Source of the DNA: Prosopocoilus inquinatus
Lineage: Eukaryota; Arthropoda; Insecta; Coleoptera; Lucanidae
Assembly: GCA_036172665.1 (NCBI GenBank)
Contig: CM069873.1
Location: forward strand, 39,712,001-39,776,000
Length of the DNA stretch: 64,000 nt
Reading direction: 5' to 3'
The notes below the pieces were generated by a model. That model did no database searches. It was not told where the DNA came from and saw only the letters and a program-made list of their open reading frames with translations. Position numbers and translations under genes: made by a program. Of the stretch, positions 21,805 to 32,799 are shown in pieces; within the stretch, counting starts at the first letter, position 1; every line of letters starts with the position of its first letter.

Positions 21805-22563
21805 TTAGTTGTTCAAAGCCAATTTGACACTGTTGGTCCCATTCACAATTCGGGTTTCATTATTTTCTAGTGTTTCTACTGGTGGCTGATCCCCGAACAC
21901 TCGCAACCCCGCCTTGATTTGTTCCAGATTTTTGATTTTGTTATCCTGCTGAAATATTATTTCCTCCACATTTTCTTGCAGGTTTCTTGTTGCTTCCGAT
22001 ATTTTTACCACTAGTTTATCTTCGAGTCCTTTCGTCTGTTCTAGAAATTCACCCTTCAAATTTCCGGACTGTTCTAGAAGTTTCTCGTAGAAATTTCTGG
22101 ATTGCTCTCGAAATTTCTCGTTTAAGTCTCTAGATTGTTCCAACAATTTATTCTGTAATTTATCGAAATTTCCAGATTGTTCTAGAAGCTTCTCCTCTAA
22201 ATTTCTGGATTGTTCTCGAAGTTCGTCCTTGAATTTTCCAGATTGTTCTCGAAGTTCTTCCTTGAAATTTCCAGATTGTTCTAGAAGCTTTTTCTCTAAA
22301 TTTCCAGACTGTTCTTGAAACTTCTCGTCCAAATTTCTGGATTGTTCTCGAAATTCATCCTTCAAGATTTTATTAAAATCGACGGGACCACACGAAATTT
22401 CGAAAAGGAACGTCTCTGGATCTTCACCAGCTGTCAACAAATCGGATCGGAAACGCTGTTGAAGTGCGCCTTTCAAACCACAGGTTTCTAACTCTCGTTC
22501 TTCCAATTCGGTTTTTAATTCTGCCACTTTTAAGTCTTTCAACAACACTTTTCTCGTAGCCAT
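21805..22563 (-). CDS. Gypsy Gag-like protein, SAP motif and 11-residue repeats
   Basis: 252 residues. The N-terminus (about 8-42, LKDLKVAELKTELEERE ... GLKGALQQRF) fits a SAP motif, a helix-extension-helix nucleic-acid-binding fold. Residues of about 70-195 are ten consecutive 11-residue units built on EQSGN or EQSRN followed by L/F and EKL/EEL, which predicts a hendecad coiled coil for Gag assembly. No zinc knuckle or capsid-like region is seen; they were probably removed with protease and RT by the deletion that ends the frame near 21,805. Position right after the 5' LTR and primer-binding site supports the Gag assignment. It lies in a different frame from Pol. Confidence 0.75.
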   Translation of the reverse strand: MATRKVLLKDLKVAELKTELEERELETCGLKGALQQRFRSDLLTAGEDPETFLFEISCGPVDFNKILKDEFREQSRNLDEKFQEQSGNLEKKLLEQSGNFKEELREQSGKFKDELREQSRNLEEKLLEQSGNFDKLQNKLLEQSRDLNEKFREQSRNFYEKLLEQSGNLKGEFLEQTKGLEDKLVVKISEATRNLQENVEEIIFQQDNKIKNLEQIKAGLRVFGDQPPVETLENNETRIVNGTNSVKLALNN

Positions 22564-22654
22564 TGTTTTTTTTTTAATAATTTAATAATCTGATTAAATT
22601 TAATTTACTTTAAATTTGTTTATTTATTTTCACAAACCCGCACACCGACACCAC

Positions 22655-22980
22655 TGTTACGTTTCTAGGGTTTGAGTTTATTTATTTAAACGAATAAAAC
22701 ACTCGATAAAAACTTAACCGTAATTTAATAAAGCTTAAAAACTAATTTATTTGTAATAATTTATTTTCACACTAAAATCTAACTTCGACGTTCGCTGTTC
22801 GAATTCGACTGACTGGTGAGTCAACTCCGGGCGATTTTATATCATTTGCTGCCGTCTGGAAGTCTCTACGCTGGAAGATTCTAGTTTGTTCGATGTAGGC
22901 CCCGGCCGCGTGACGGCCGATGACACATAACAGCGAACCGACTTCTTGACGCCTTGCGCTAAGCCGGTTGGTGCGCCACA
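22655..22980 (-). repeat. Gypsy 5' LTR
   Basis: 326 bp, the same as the 3' LTR by eye. ATAT follows at 22,981-22,984, matching ATAT at 19,003-19,006. Confidence 0.9.
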
Positions 22981-23021
22981 ATATTTTCCTCTTTGATTCC
23001 ATAACATTAAAAAATACTTAA

Positions 23022-23174
23022 GAACGTACCCAACATACATGTAAAAAAATACCTTGTTACCTAATTATTACACAAATATTTCAGGTATACATTAAAACCA
23101 TTTAATGTACACTTTAAATATTTCTGTATTAAGTAGGTAACAAGATTCTTTTTACATGAATGTTGGGTACGTTC
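23022..23174. repeat. palindromic MITE of about 153 bp
   Basis: The left arm GAACGTACCCAACATACATG is mirrored by CATGAATGTTGGGTACGTTC. Pairing continues inward (CTTGTTACCTA/TAGGTAACAAG, TACATTAAA/TTTAATGTA) with mismatches, so nearly the whole element is one hairpin. No coding capacity. Confidence 0.8.
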
Positions 23175-23179
23175 ATTCA

Positions 23180-24050
23180 AGGCTTACCAATCCTTGAATG
23201 TTTTCGAGTATAAAACGTTCTTGAAGTAGAAATTTGACGTTCAATCACAAATCGTAACATATTGTAACGTTGCCTTATTGGTAATCTGGTTTTTACCAAG
23301 AAGTAAGGTATTCGGGGTTGCGTAGCTGAATTAATATGAGACAAGAAACATCAAGTACATTTATTATCAGTATAAGATACACTTACATGTCAGAAGCACT
23401 TGTTGCGGACGACATAGTTCTCGCACTATAATCAGTATATCGATGATTTCTTTCTTGCTATCGGAAAATCTCTTGGGATATATGCCTGGAGTTGACCTAC
23501 TTTCTGCTGCGTGGACGATTCACGTGTAGCACTATGTTCTTAAAGCTTTCGATGATTCATTTTTCTCTGTTTCCGGATTATTATGTAATGATCTGCCAAG
23601 TTATCGATCAAGGTTTTTCTTTGCACTGTATGGATCTTAAATAATTATTTCTTCTGTTACAATATAAATGTTCACAAAGTTCATCAAGAAACTGGTTAAG
23701 AACACCTTCTTTTTCAAACGAGAACGTAGGGCCTGCAAATTTGACTGAGATTGTAAGAATTTCGGTAGATTTCCAACCAATCTAAGCCACATTTAATACT
23801 GACAACAGCGTTTCTTTTCAGCTCTGTTATAAATCAAATTAAATATTTAAAAGACTATACCCAGCATTCAAAATTAGGACACGAATCTCCTTAGTTTTAA
23901 CAAAATACAAGTTCAGTGACAACCTTTGCCAATTTATTAACGAGAACAAAAATTTATTGCTAGCAACTGTATGTATATGCAATCTCTTGTAAAAAATAAT
24001 ATGATAAATTAGCTGCAGTTTGCGTTTAATTTTATTATATTTATTTTGTT
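23180..24050. other. no gene recognised; possible solo LTR
   Basis: 23,275 onward starts TGTAACGTTGCC and contains a GC-mixed, promoter-like stretch, but there is no second copy to prove an LTR. The tail (23,839-24,050) leads into the hAT-like end. Confidence 0.25.
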
Positions 24051-24118
24051 GCATCCCCCCTTTGAAGACTTACGCGCCCCCCCAGGGGGGCGCGCCCCAC
24101 AGTTTGGGAAACGCTGAC
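24051..24118 (-). mobile_element. hAT-type transposon terminal fragment
   Basis: On the minus strand the end reads CAGCGTTTCCCAAACTGTGG, followed by a G/C-rich palindrome (GCGCGCCCCCCTGGGGGGCGCG). CAGNGTTTCCCAAACT is a typical hAT terminus of the ZBED/Charlie-like group. The element would extend toward lower coordinates, but no transposase is left. Confidence 0.6.
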
Positions 24119-24645
24119 TGACAAGTTGCGATGGTCTTCAATTACCGCAGTTCCAGCTACAATCGTACGTATACTGAAATTTTACAACTTCGCGGCAACA
24201 CTGCCATCGTCGCACACGGATTAATACGAAAATGTCGGTTTACCAGCATTTGGCCACTGCGGACATAACTGCCAACTATGTTAAATCCGTGCATGTATTT
24301 GAAAATTGCATCTAAGTTCAGTAACAGGGCGATTGTAAACATAACCACATTATCATTCGCTGACTGGCTCACCTGGACACACGTTCACAATAACAAAACC
24401 CACAACCTATCACTTGACCCGCTTTTTATACGAATGCTCGTTAATTTCGTAATTGAATTATCAACGGAATTGCCAGCAATGACCCAAAGACTTGATTTAT
24501 GGTTATTCTTCGGCCTTCGGGTCTCAAATAGATTTTCGTAGGGCTCTTTTTGTCAAAGGTCGCTGATGAACCGTTTCAGATTGCAAATGCATGAGAACGA
24601 TTTCAGTCATATGCAGTGCAAACGGCTTAGTTATTTATTATTCTC
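24119..24645. other. no recognised feature
   Basis: Open frames on both strands overlap each other and show no family resemblance. Confidence 0.25.
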
Positions 24646-24775
24646 AGGTCCGGTTTCACCATCACAGTTTAACTTTAAGCTCCGTTTTATTTCTATGGAA
24701 ACAATTATCCTTGCAATTGTTACCATGGGAATAAAGCGAAGTTTAAAGTTAAACTGTGATGGTAAAACCGGGCCT
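24646..24775. repeat. 130-bp MITE with about 32-bp TIRs
   Basis: Left end AGGTCCGGTTTCACCATCAC, right end GTGATGGTAAAACCGGGCCT, with AGTTTAACTTTAA/TTAAAGTTAAACT inside the arms. A right end of the same family remains at about 50,785-50,820 (TTAAAGTTAAACT ... CCGGGCCT). The superfamily is unclear. Confidence 0.8.
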
Positions 24776-24865
24776 TAATTGGTTAAATTGATTAAATAAA
24801 TGTAAAGATTTCGCATGCCGCTGTGTAAAGGATCAATTATTACGTCCTTCTGTAAGAAAATATAC

Positions 24866-25062
24866 AAGGTGTTCCAATAGAAAACATTCTGTCGCATGCT
24901 GCCACCAGTTTACAGAACAGCCTAAATGTGTCGAAATAATTTTATGCTGTAGTACTTAACGGGCGGAAATTTTCGGTGAAAGAAAAAATGCTATCTCGTT
25001 CTATAAATGAAGTATCTATGGAATAAGGTACATACGCTTAGTACTCACCCTGTATCTTAGTA
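24866..25062. repeat. possible Tc1/mariner-type MITE
   Basis: ATACAAGGTGTTCCAA at the left and GTACTCACCCTGTAT at the right form short imperfect TIRs bordered by TA. There is no internal coding sequence. The assignment rests only on the ends. Confidence 0.4.
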
Positions 25063-25064
25063 AG

Positions 25065-25825
25065 AAATAGAAACACTAAACAGAAAAGCGTTTTAGAGTC
25101 GCTTTAAGCTAAGCGCCCTAACGTATTCCGCTTTTCAATACTTATATTTTCAGTGTTTTGTTAAATAATTTGTACTTTTGCTATTCTTTAATAGGAGTAT
25201 AATTTTATCTAAATATTTAATGGCTTAGATATAAAATAATATAAGAAATTCTATTACTCATAGAAAATTAAGGAATCGATCCAAGGATAACCACAGGTAG
25301 ATAGTTACAATTTCCAGGGATGCGCTTTTACGCACGCAAGTGCAATATTATACATGAATAAATATTAGATAGCTTTCTGAATCCACAGAACCGGATTAAG
25401 GTATTTTAATTAAAATTATCTTTCGGCATTGTGATCATTATACCTATAATTCTGATAAAACGTGCAATTTTGTTATTGTTAAAAGGCTACTAATTAATTC
25501 GTGTTTCTTTGCAATTTACGTGTTATTTTTATTTTGCTGTTTTGAAAATATTAAGTTGTAAATAAACATATCTTCGGTTATTCGAACTTTTTCTCGATTC
25601 CGGATTAAAAAATCAGTGAATGAAGACAAGTTAGAGTGCTGTCGATGAGCTTTACAACCTCAGAGGTTTGTCTTAGGCCTCAGTCTTATCTGAGAAGGGC
25701 TTTCAAACCAGGAAGCTCGCAACAATAGAAAAAAACTGGTTGAAGATACATAGTTTTTAGTTACGTTATTAAAAGGATTTCTTAAATCGACAATCATCTG
25801 TTACAATCAATGGTTACCGATCATC
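25065..25825. other. no recognised feature
   Basis: AT-rich non-coding sequence leading into the LINE remnant. Confidence 0.3.
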
Positions 25826-25832
25826 CCCATAT

Positions 25833-26825
25833 GTGACATCTTCAGTAGTATCTCAAGGATCAAACCTTGGCCCGCTATTGTTTTCAATTTTTATTAATGA
25901 TCTGCCAGAAGTTATTTTAAGTGAGATTTTGTTATTCACAGATGATGTCAACATTTTTAAGGCTATTGAGAATATACATGATTGCCATCATTTGCAAGAT
26001 CAACTGTACAAATTGAAAGAATGGTGTAGTACTAATAAATGAAAGATTAATTTTGACAAATGTAGGGTGGTTTCTTACACTAGAAAAAGACACATACTTA
26101 TTTGTTTAACTATAACCTTTTATCAACTTCAATTATAAGAGAGTCGTCCATAAAAGATTTAGGGGTAACTTTTGATAATAAATTTGCTTTCGAAGTGCAT
26201 GTAAGAAACGCAATATGATACGCAATAGCAGGGAATTTACAAATCTTGAAGCTTTGGAAATGTTATATTTTGGTATGATGAGATCTACACTGGAGTATGC
26301 ATCCTTACTTTGGTTTCCTTATTATAGTTATCAAAAGAAATTAATAGAGAGTATGCAAAAAAGGTTTTTAAAATATTTGATATACAAGAAAACTGGTGTT
26401 TTCCCTACATTTATGCCTTACTCTGAGTTGCTGCAATCGTTTGATTAGGACAATTTAGAGAAAAAAAGGATTACTTCAGCTCTGTTTCATTTACAAAAAT
26501 TACTAAATAGTAAAATTCAAAACGATTTCTTATTATCACAAATTAATTTTCGTGTTCCAGTGAACACAAGATTAAAACACACTTTTAAATGTGATAAAAC
26601 AAGGACAAATATAAAGATCTCCAGTTTATATTATGACTAATTTTTATAATGAAACATCGGAGAAAATTGATTTTAATATGTGTACTATTAACCAAATGAA
26701 AGATGTTGCTCTGAATTATTTTAATTAGATAATATAACTATTTATTTTCTTTAACATGCACCGTAAATGGCGTAAGCTGTGGAGTGTGATACTGAGTGAA
26801 TGAATGAACGAATAAATGAAAAATA
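25833..26825 (+). pseudogene. non-LTR retrotransposon (Jockey/CR1-like) RT 3' remnant
   Basis: 25,833-26,042 carries the RT palm (SQGSNLGPLLFSIFINDLP, then LLFTDDVNIF; the active-site box is TDD, with an unusual T before the two Asp), then DCHHLQDQL and LKEWCSTNK. After stops and frameshifts, 26,215-26,448 has the post-RT tail typical of these LINEs (ALEMLYFGMMRSTLEYASLLW, IESMQKRFLKYL). The end has short TGAA/TAAA-type repeats (about 26,798-26,825). 5' truncation and stops mark it as dead. The exact clade is not resolved. Confidence 0.8.
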
Positions 26826-26829
26826 TTCT

Positions 26830-27939
26830 CAGATATTTTCTAAAAACTGAAAAATTCAATTTTAATGGAATTTATAGAAAACCAAGTTATTTTCTGTCTT
26901 TGATATTGTTACGATTTCGGCGTTCTTAAATAATACTCGTTGACTATTCTTAAACACTTTATTAACGTAATTTATAGCTTCGTGGTACACCGCTGCTTAA
27001 AAGATTTCGGAGTACTAGCCAGATCACTGGCAGTAGTAAATTTTGTGCTTTGCAATTATGAACCTTACAGCTTTTACAAGCATACCTGCTGTCCGGATAA
27101 TAAAACCGGCCATCGCAAACACAGGGATTTAAAATAGACACGAACGTATTCAACCGACTTGATTAATTACTTATAGTGGTAGAAACGCATTAATTATTTA
27201 GTTAGTAAATTTAACAAAATTTGTTTCCTAAATATTACAACATGTAGGTAAAATAAATAAGGAAAACAATGTGAAATTAAAATTTCTGAATCTTTGATAA
27301 ACATAATGAAATTAAATGTAACTATGCGTGCATATCATTATTATCAATAAAGACCTTTTCATTGTTATTATTATTAAATAAATAAATGAAATAGAATCTA
27401 TTATTTTCGTAAATAAATAGATTTTATAGTTTAATGCGATATACATATTATTTGCTTACTAATTAATAGCTTTGTTGACTAGAACCTTATTATACGGAAA
27501 GCGCATTTTATATTATTAGAATTTAAATGTCATGGAATTCTGTTCGAATAAACGTACGGATTTTGTTAATTTAAATGATACAATTTATAGTTTCTTCTGG
27601 ATTCATTAAAAATACCGCATGTATGTAGATCTGGAAATTTTATAATTTTGTAAAACTTCTTATAAAAACTTGAGTTTTCAGTGTTGGATAAAAGATTAAA
27701 AAGACTTTGTTATTCAAATTATCGTCAGACAAAAGTCTATTTTACTTAAAAGATGTAGTAAGAAATGAAAAGTTAACTATACCGTGTGCAATCAATACTT
27801 TTATTAAAGAATTTTTTTACGTATTTTTAATTTGAGGGAATTCATACTACACAACATAAAATTATTATTAAATTAGTCTGCTAAACCAATAGTACTTTTC
27901 TAAAATTTTTGATTAATTATTATTAAGAAAAATTTAATC
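26830..27939. other. no gene; possible solo LTR near 26,905-27,140
   Basis: 26,905 begins TGTTACGATTTCGGCG, similar in style to the start of Gypsy LTRs, and the next 230 bases are more GC-rich than the surroundings. No partner copy is present, so this is only a suggestion. The rest is AT-rich and featureless. Confidence 0.25.
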
Positions 27940-28043
27940 ATTTTACTCACACTTTTTCCCACCGTCAAACTAATTTCATTGGGTGATATACCACTCTGCC
28001 ATATTCCCAAAATTTTACCACGTTCTGCTTCCGTAGTATGCAT
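27940..28043 (-). pseudogene. Tc1-like transposase N-terminal HTH scrap
   Basis: On the minus strand from an ATG at 28,043, about 35 residues read TTEAERGKILGIWQSGISPN, then EISLTVGKS. This fits the first helix-turn-helix of Tc1-type transposases (RGxIxGxW.SGxS..EI). Nothing catalytic follows. Confidence 0.5.
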
Positions 28044-28049
28044 TCTATG

Positions 28050-29535
28050 TATGTTTGTGTCTAAGCAAAAACAATCTAAACAATACTAAAAGAAATATTC
28101 TTTCGGGGTTATTTAAACTCATCTGAGAGGGGTGGAAAATATGAAAAAAATAAATAAATTCTAGGAAGCTAATGTATGTAGAGGTTATAGTTTACGAATT
28201 TTCAGAATTTTTAAATTTAATACATTTATTGAATGTCCAGCTGGTAATCACAAATGTTTTTATTTCAATTCCAAGAAGGCTAAAATAATAAAGAGCATGC
28301 ATGTTATGAATTTTCAGAATTCGTAAATTTAAATCTATTACTTCGAATGCCCTAATCATAATCGCATGCTTTAGGTAAACAATAGTTTCTCTGATATCCT
28401 CATCCTCAATAATGATTCTCCATACAGTTATTTTAATTGATTCCATTGATCAACATTAATTTATTTCTTGCCATAGTAATTTTGGTATTACGCATATTTT
28501 TTATATAAAATTGTATAGGTTTTTTTTTATATATTTTGCAGTGCGGTTTTTTGTGGTAACTCTAGAAGATAATATGTAAAAAAACCTAGAATTTTTGTGT
28601 ATAAGATTTTTTTCAGCTCCTAAAATAAAACATTGTAACATATAAAAATAACCTTATACATCTCGCTCAGCTCAGTTTTGTATATTTCATATTTACCAAA
28701 AATCTTTTTACTCTTTTCTCGTAATTAAAATTTTAGAGTAAAAATTTCTAAAAAGTAATAAAACTTTTGTCGAATAAAAAATTAAAGAACAAATCAGACA
28801 TTGCGTATAATTATATTTTTTCCAATTAATTTACATCATCGATCCTTTAAACTAATTTAAAATTCATATATTTCTTTAGATATACAAAGATCTATTATGT
28901 AAGAAAATAAAATATTCTAATTTAGGTAAAATAAAATTGTGGTTACATTTTTGATAAATGAAATTAATACTTGCGTTCCAACGAAATTCAACGCATCATT
29001 AACATCTACCGGCCGCGGCAGTTTAAGAGGATTAACGACCTTATGTCGGGGTGCGGAGAAAGTACCCTCCTTTCTTAAGGTTCAAAATAAATTAGACCTG
29101 CTCCAATAAGGGTCATATTCGAACAGTTTTATTGCTCTTCGTTTCGAAACTTTTAAGCACCGGTGTACCCCGCATTCTTCGCTTACTAAATAAGAACTGC
29201 CCTCGCTCGACAATCCTCCTATTATATTATATAGGCAAGCCCACATACTCCAGAAAACGCATCGAAGCATCCAGCAATATTCAGATAACTGCCAGGGAAT
29301 TCTAGGCCTTTCCGGAACCTATGGGATTAATTGGACGGAGGCACGTTGTCTGACCACCCGGGCTCACAAGCAGAAATTATTGCCGTAAAAAGTTTTTATC
29401 GAAAAATCAAAAAATATAGAGTTTTCCCTTTTGATGCTGACATTCTAGCGATCACTGTATAACAAATAAATGATTAATTTGAACATTAACTGAGCCTCTT
29501 GTGTTAAATTAATTTTTATATTTCATCTGGTGATG
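28050..29535. other. no gene recognised
   Basis: 28,980-29,390 is notably GC-richer than its flanks (CCGGCCGCGGC near 29,010; GACCACCCGGGC near 29,352) and may be a solo LTR or another retroelement end, but has no partner here. 28,190-28,340 contains two copies of 'gaattttcagaatt'. The rest is AT-rich. Confidence 0.3.
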
Positions 29536-29539
29536 TTTC

Positions 29540-29753
29540 AGGTGTTCGCAGACGTGCACTTTTACAGCAAGCAAATATTACAAGAGCAGCTGATCTAACA
29601 CCACAAGCCAGGAAGTTTTACAACACATTATCATCGTGAAGTAAAAAAAAGTTGGAACCATACAAAAAGAATAAACGATTATCGTACAAGATTATCTAAT
29701 TGCCAAAAATTTGTTAGCAGTCCAGATTTTTCAAATTGATTGAATTATGTACA
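29540..29753 (+). pseudogene. P-element/THAP9-like transposase fragment, 5' part
   Basis: After a splice-acceptor-like TGATGTTTCAG, the frame reads VRRRALLQQANITRAADLTPQ, then ARKFYNTLS, which fits the coiled-coil region after the THAP domain of P-element/THAP9 proteins. Stops follow. The sequence continues at 40,697 on the other side of the BEL element, which inserted into it. The THAP zinc finger would be in an upstream exon that I do not see. Confidence 0.6.
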
Positions 29754-29983
29754 TGGTGAGTTTCTGTGAGTGGTGGCAACACTGACTAGTAAATGACAAA
29801 GTGGGGAAGGGTAAACATTTCCAGTGGGAGAAAAAATATTAGATATTCCGCATGTAGCTGTTTCATAGTATAGACGTAACCTTTGTAACTTTCTGTTAAT
29901 AAAGAAATTATACCTATTGGAGTGCTCTGCTAATTTCTAACATCGTAAAGAAAAAATACAGTCCACTTTTCGGAGCCCCAACA
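29754..29983 (+). repeat. BEL 5' LTR
   Basis: 230 bp, TG...CA. AATAAAG near 29,900 may serve as polyadenylation signal. TTGGTCCATTCGAGCC immediately after is the likely primer-binding region. Confidence 0.9.
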
Positions 29984-30192
29984 TTGGTCCATTCGAGCCC
30001 GATTCGTCGAAGTGGTGGTTCAAGAACAGGAAGTCAGGGTTGCGAAGCCACATGGAATCAAATCATCTATCATCATCTAGAAGAAAGTGAGTTCCACTTT
30101 TCCATTTCACCTATTTCAATTATTGTAGCTTCAATTGCTATCTATTTTTAAAGCTTACAATTATTGCGGTTTCGATTTTTTGAACGTAAGAG

Positions 30193-30844
30193 TTGTTTAT
30201 TCAAATGGCAGATTATATAAATTTAGTGCGCAAACGTGGTGGTTTGAAACACCGAATTACAAATTTCACCGTGCATGTCAAATCATTAAAACAATTATTA
30301 GATAATAATGAAACAATTAACGATGATGCGCTGGAAGAGTTAGACACCAGGTATAAAAGGTTCGAACAAGTTTTCAACGAATTTATTGAAATCCAAGAAA
30401 ATATCGAACCGGCTTGCGATGATGACTCACTCAATCGAGGAACAGTACCAAGAACGGGACGATTTTGAGAATAAATACTATTCGGCTTTGTCTCTAGCAA
30501 AATCTATTTTGAAGCGTAAAAATTCTTTCGAAAGTAACCCGATTTCTGATATTTCTATTACATATTCAAATACGAGCACAGGCAATTTACAAAGTGTAAA
30601 GTTACCGACAATTAGCTTACCAAAATTTAACGGATCATATGATCACTGGTTAGAATTCAAGGATACCTTCCAGTCATTAATCCATGATAATCAATCTATT
30701 AATAATACTCAGAAGTATCACTATTTACGAGCTTCACTCGAAGGAAATGCTGCTCGAGTTATTCAGTCAATCGAATTTTCAGCTCAAAATTATCAATTAG
30801 CTTGGGATATTTTATGCGAACGATACAACATTCAGCATTCATGA
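30193..30844 (+). pseudogene. BEL gag, 5' part, frameshifted
   Basis: Starting at 30,205 (MADYINLVRKRGGLK), this reads a helical BEL Gag N-terminus with LKQLLDNNETI and RYKRFEQVFNEF. A frameshift near 30,410-30,470 moves the frame (+2), which continues YYSALSLAKSILKR, then LPKFNGSYDHWLEFKDTF and LEGNAARVIQSIEF. These are the conserved Gag patches of BEL/Pao elements (retrotransposon gag family DUF1759). It ends at the Harbinger insertion point (30,862). The rest of Gag continues at 34,297-34,348 and from about 36,130. Confidence 0.85.
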
Positions 30845-31077
30845 CAAAAGAATCGGCACTAGTGGTGCTATTCTGACCTGAAATTTAAGGAAATTTAAGC
30901 CTCTTTAAAAATTTAAGTCTTAAATGTCAAGCCGTTAAAGAGTTAAAGAAAAAGTGCTATTCTGAGCGCTCTTTAAAACTTAAATTTCTTAAATTGTTCT
31001 TTAAATATTACAGCGACAAAAATGTCGCCGTAAATGCTTAAAGAGCTTGAATAAACAGTGTGTTTAAATAAGTTGTC

Positions 31078-32637
31078 ATGAATAATAGGCGATATATAGG
31101 AGTTTTTGCTGCTTGGGTATTAGAAGAAGACCACAGGAGGTAATTAATTATCTATAAATATAAAAATACTATAATTAAAAAAAAATCTTTAGAAATTACT
31201 TAAGAATTGAAAGAAGACTACTTAGGGATGCAGAAAACCCTTTTGAACTTTCCGATATCAGTTTTATTTCTAATTTTCGTCTAACAAAACAATTAACTCG
31301 TCAACTGATTGATAGACTACAACCACACTGTAATCCTCCTTTGATTCGAAGTGGAATTAATTTTACTACGAAAGTATGGTATTCTTTAATTTAATTAATT
31401 AATTAATTAATATTAACATATGTCAAATACCATTATATATGTTTAGATATTGGCTGCGCTTTATTTCTTAGCAAATGGCTCCTATCAAAATGCCATTGGC
31501 AACAGCATGTTACATAATTTAAGCCAGGCATCTGTTAGCAGAGCAGTTAACGAAATAGTAAGATTAATTACAAATATACTTATGCCAGAAATAATAAAAT
31601 TTCCTATGACAATTAATGAAAAAAATACAGTGAAACAAGGGTAAGTATTAGCATTGGTTTTTTTTTATAATACAAATAAATAAATGTTTTATAGATTTTT
31701 TCAGAAGTGGGGTTATCGAGGAGTAATAGGTGCCATTGATGGCACTCATGTACATATAATGCCACCTCCGACCACTGATATCGAACATCAACCCCACTTA
31801 TATATCAATAGAAAGGGAAAGCATTCCATTAATGTTATGTTGGTACAGTACAACTGTAGTAATCTGTACAACTGTTCTTATGGTAGAGGTATTTACTTAG
31901 ATTTCAGATGCCTTCTGTAAGATACTTGCTGTAAATGCTCGATACCCGGGTTCTGTACACGATGCTGCCATTTGGCAAATGTCAGACATAAAAACTTTTC
32001 TTTCACAACAATATGAAAGAGGGGATCAGAGTTCGCATTTAATAGGTAGGGCCAATATTTAAATATGTACTTAACTGTACTATAATCGGCAATTGTTATG
32101 AAATAGGTGATAGTGGCTATGGTGTTGAACCTTGGTTATTCACACCATATCATAATCCAGCTGAAGGAACACCTGAATTTAGGTTTAATGCTATGCACAT
32201 TAAAGCAAGAAATGTCATCAAACGTACAAATGGCATTTTAAAATCTCGCTTCAGATGTTTGAGACATGATCGAGTTTTAAACTACCATCCAATAACAGCT
32301 GCATATATTATATATGCTTGTTCGGTGTTACACAATATGTGCTTAAACGATAACAGATTAATGGAAGATGAAATAATAGAAATTATAGTCAACGATGATG
32401 GTAAGATATTAATATTGTTAATACAATACTTCTAAGAATAATTTCTTTTTGCCAAAAAGATTGTATTAATAAACAAAATATCAATTCTTTTGCCAAAAAG
32501 AATTTATTAATAAAGAAAATATCAAAAGAAGTTTTTCATAATGCTTTTATTTTTCAGAACCGGCTGGTATCAACAACGCCCACAACTATAATCTTGGAAA
32601 TATTGCTAGAAATAATTATGTAGTTCAAAACATGTAG
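31078..32637 (+). CDS. HARBI1-like transposase, spliced, catalytic Glu replaced
   Basis: By inspection seven exons separated by short GT..AG introns: 31,078-31,139, 31,193-31,373, 31,447-31,640, 31,695 to about 31,846, from about 31,907, 32,105-32,401 and 32,561-32,637; the fourth donor is uncertain. Frames match across the others. Order: N-terminal helical region (FRLTKQLTRQLIDRLQPH), HTH-like region (ALYFLANGSYQNAIGNSM, SQASVSRAVNEI), D1 in IGAIDGTHVH, D2 in YPGSVHDAAIW, then GDSGYG and RNVIKRTNGILKSRFRCL. In HARBI1 proteins the third catalytic residue is Glu in 'RN.IER'. Here the codon at 32,220-32,222 is AAA (Lys), one G-to-A step from Glu. No stops are seen. The product is probably catalytically dead unless another acidic residue serves. 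Confidence 0.82.
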
Positions 32638-32799
32638 TACAGAGTTAATTAAATTTATTGTTCTACTTATAACAATAAAAATTCTTAAACAAAAAAAAAA
32701 TGGCATTTCTAATAAAAAAACTGTTTCAATTTATAAACTTTAAACAAAATATACTCGCTTTACTTACAGCACATACTAATATTTCCAACGAAGAAAAAT

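Larger units (their letters stand above)
19007..22980 (-). mobile_element. Gypsy (Ty3-type) LTR element, internally deleted
   Basis: Two 326-bp LTRs (19,007-19,332 and 22,655-22,980) look identical by eye, both with TG...CA ends, flanked by a 4-bp ATAT target duplication. On the minus strand the order is 5' LTR, a one-base gap and a TGG-initial primer-binding site (TGGTGTCGG), gag (22,563-21,805), an RNase H-integrase-macrodomain Pol, a purine-rich tract ending AAGAAGGGGGCAG and the 3' LTR. Protease and most of RT are missing: near 21,850 gag runs directly into the thumb end of RT. A recently integrated copy lacking RT must have been mobilised in trans, or lost the segment during its last reverse transcription. 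Confidence 0.9.

Noticed and set aside
23275..23700. Solo LTR starting TGTAACGTTGCC
   Set aside because: No second copy, no target duplication and no defined end could be found, so it is mentioned only as a possibility.
29082..29270. 62-residue minus-strand frame in a GC-richer patch as a gene
   Set aside because: No family resemblance; the patch looks more like a retroelement end, and even that is unproven.
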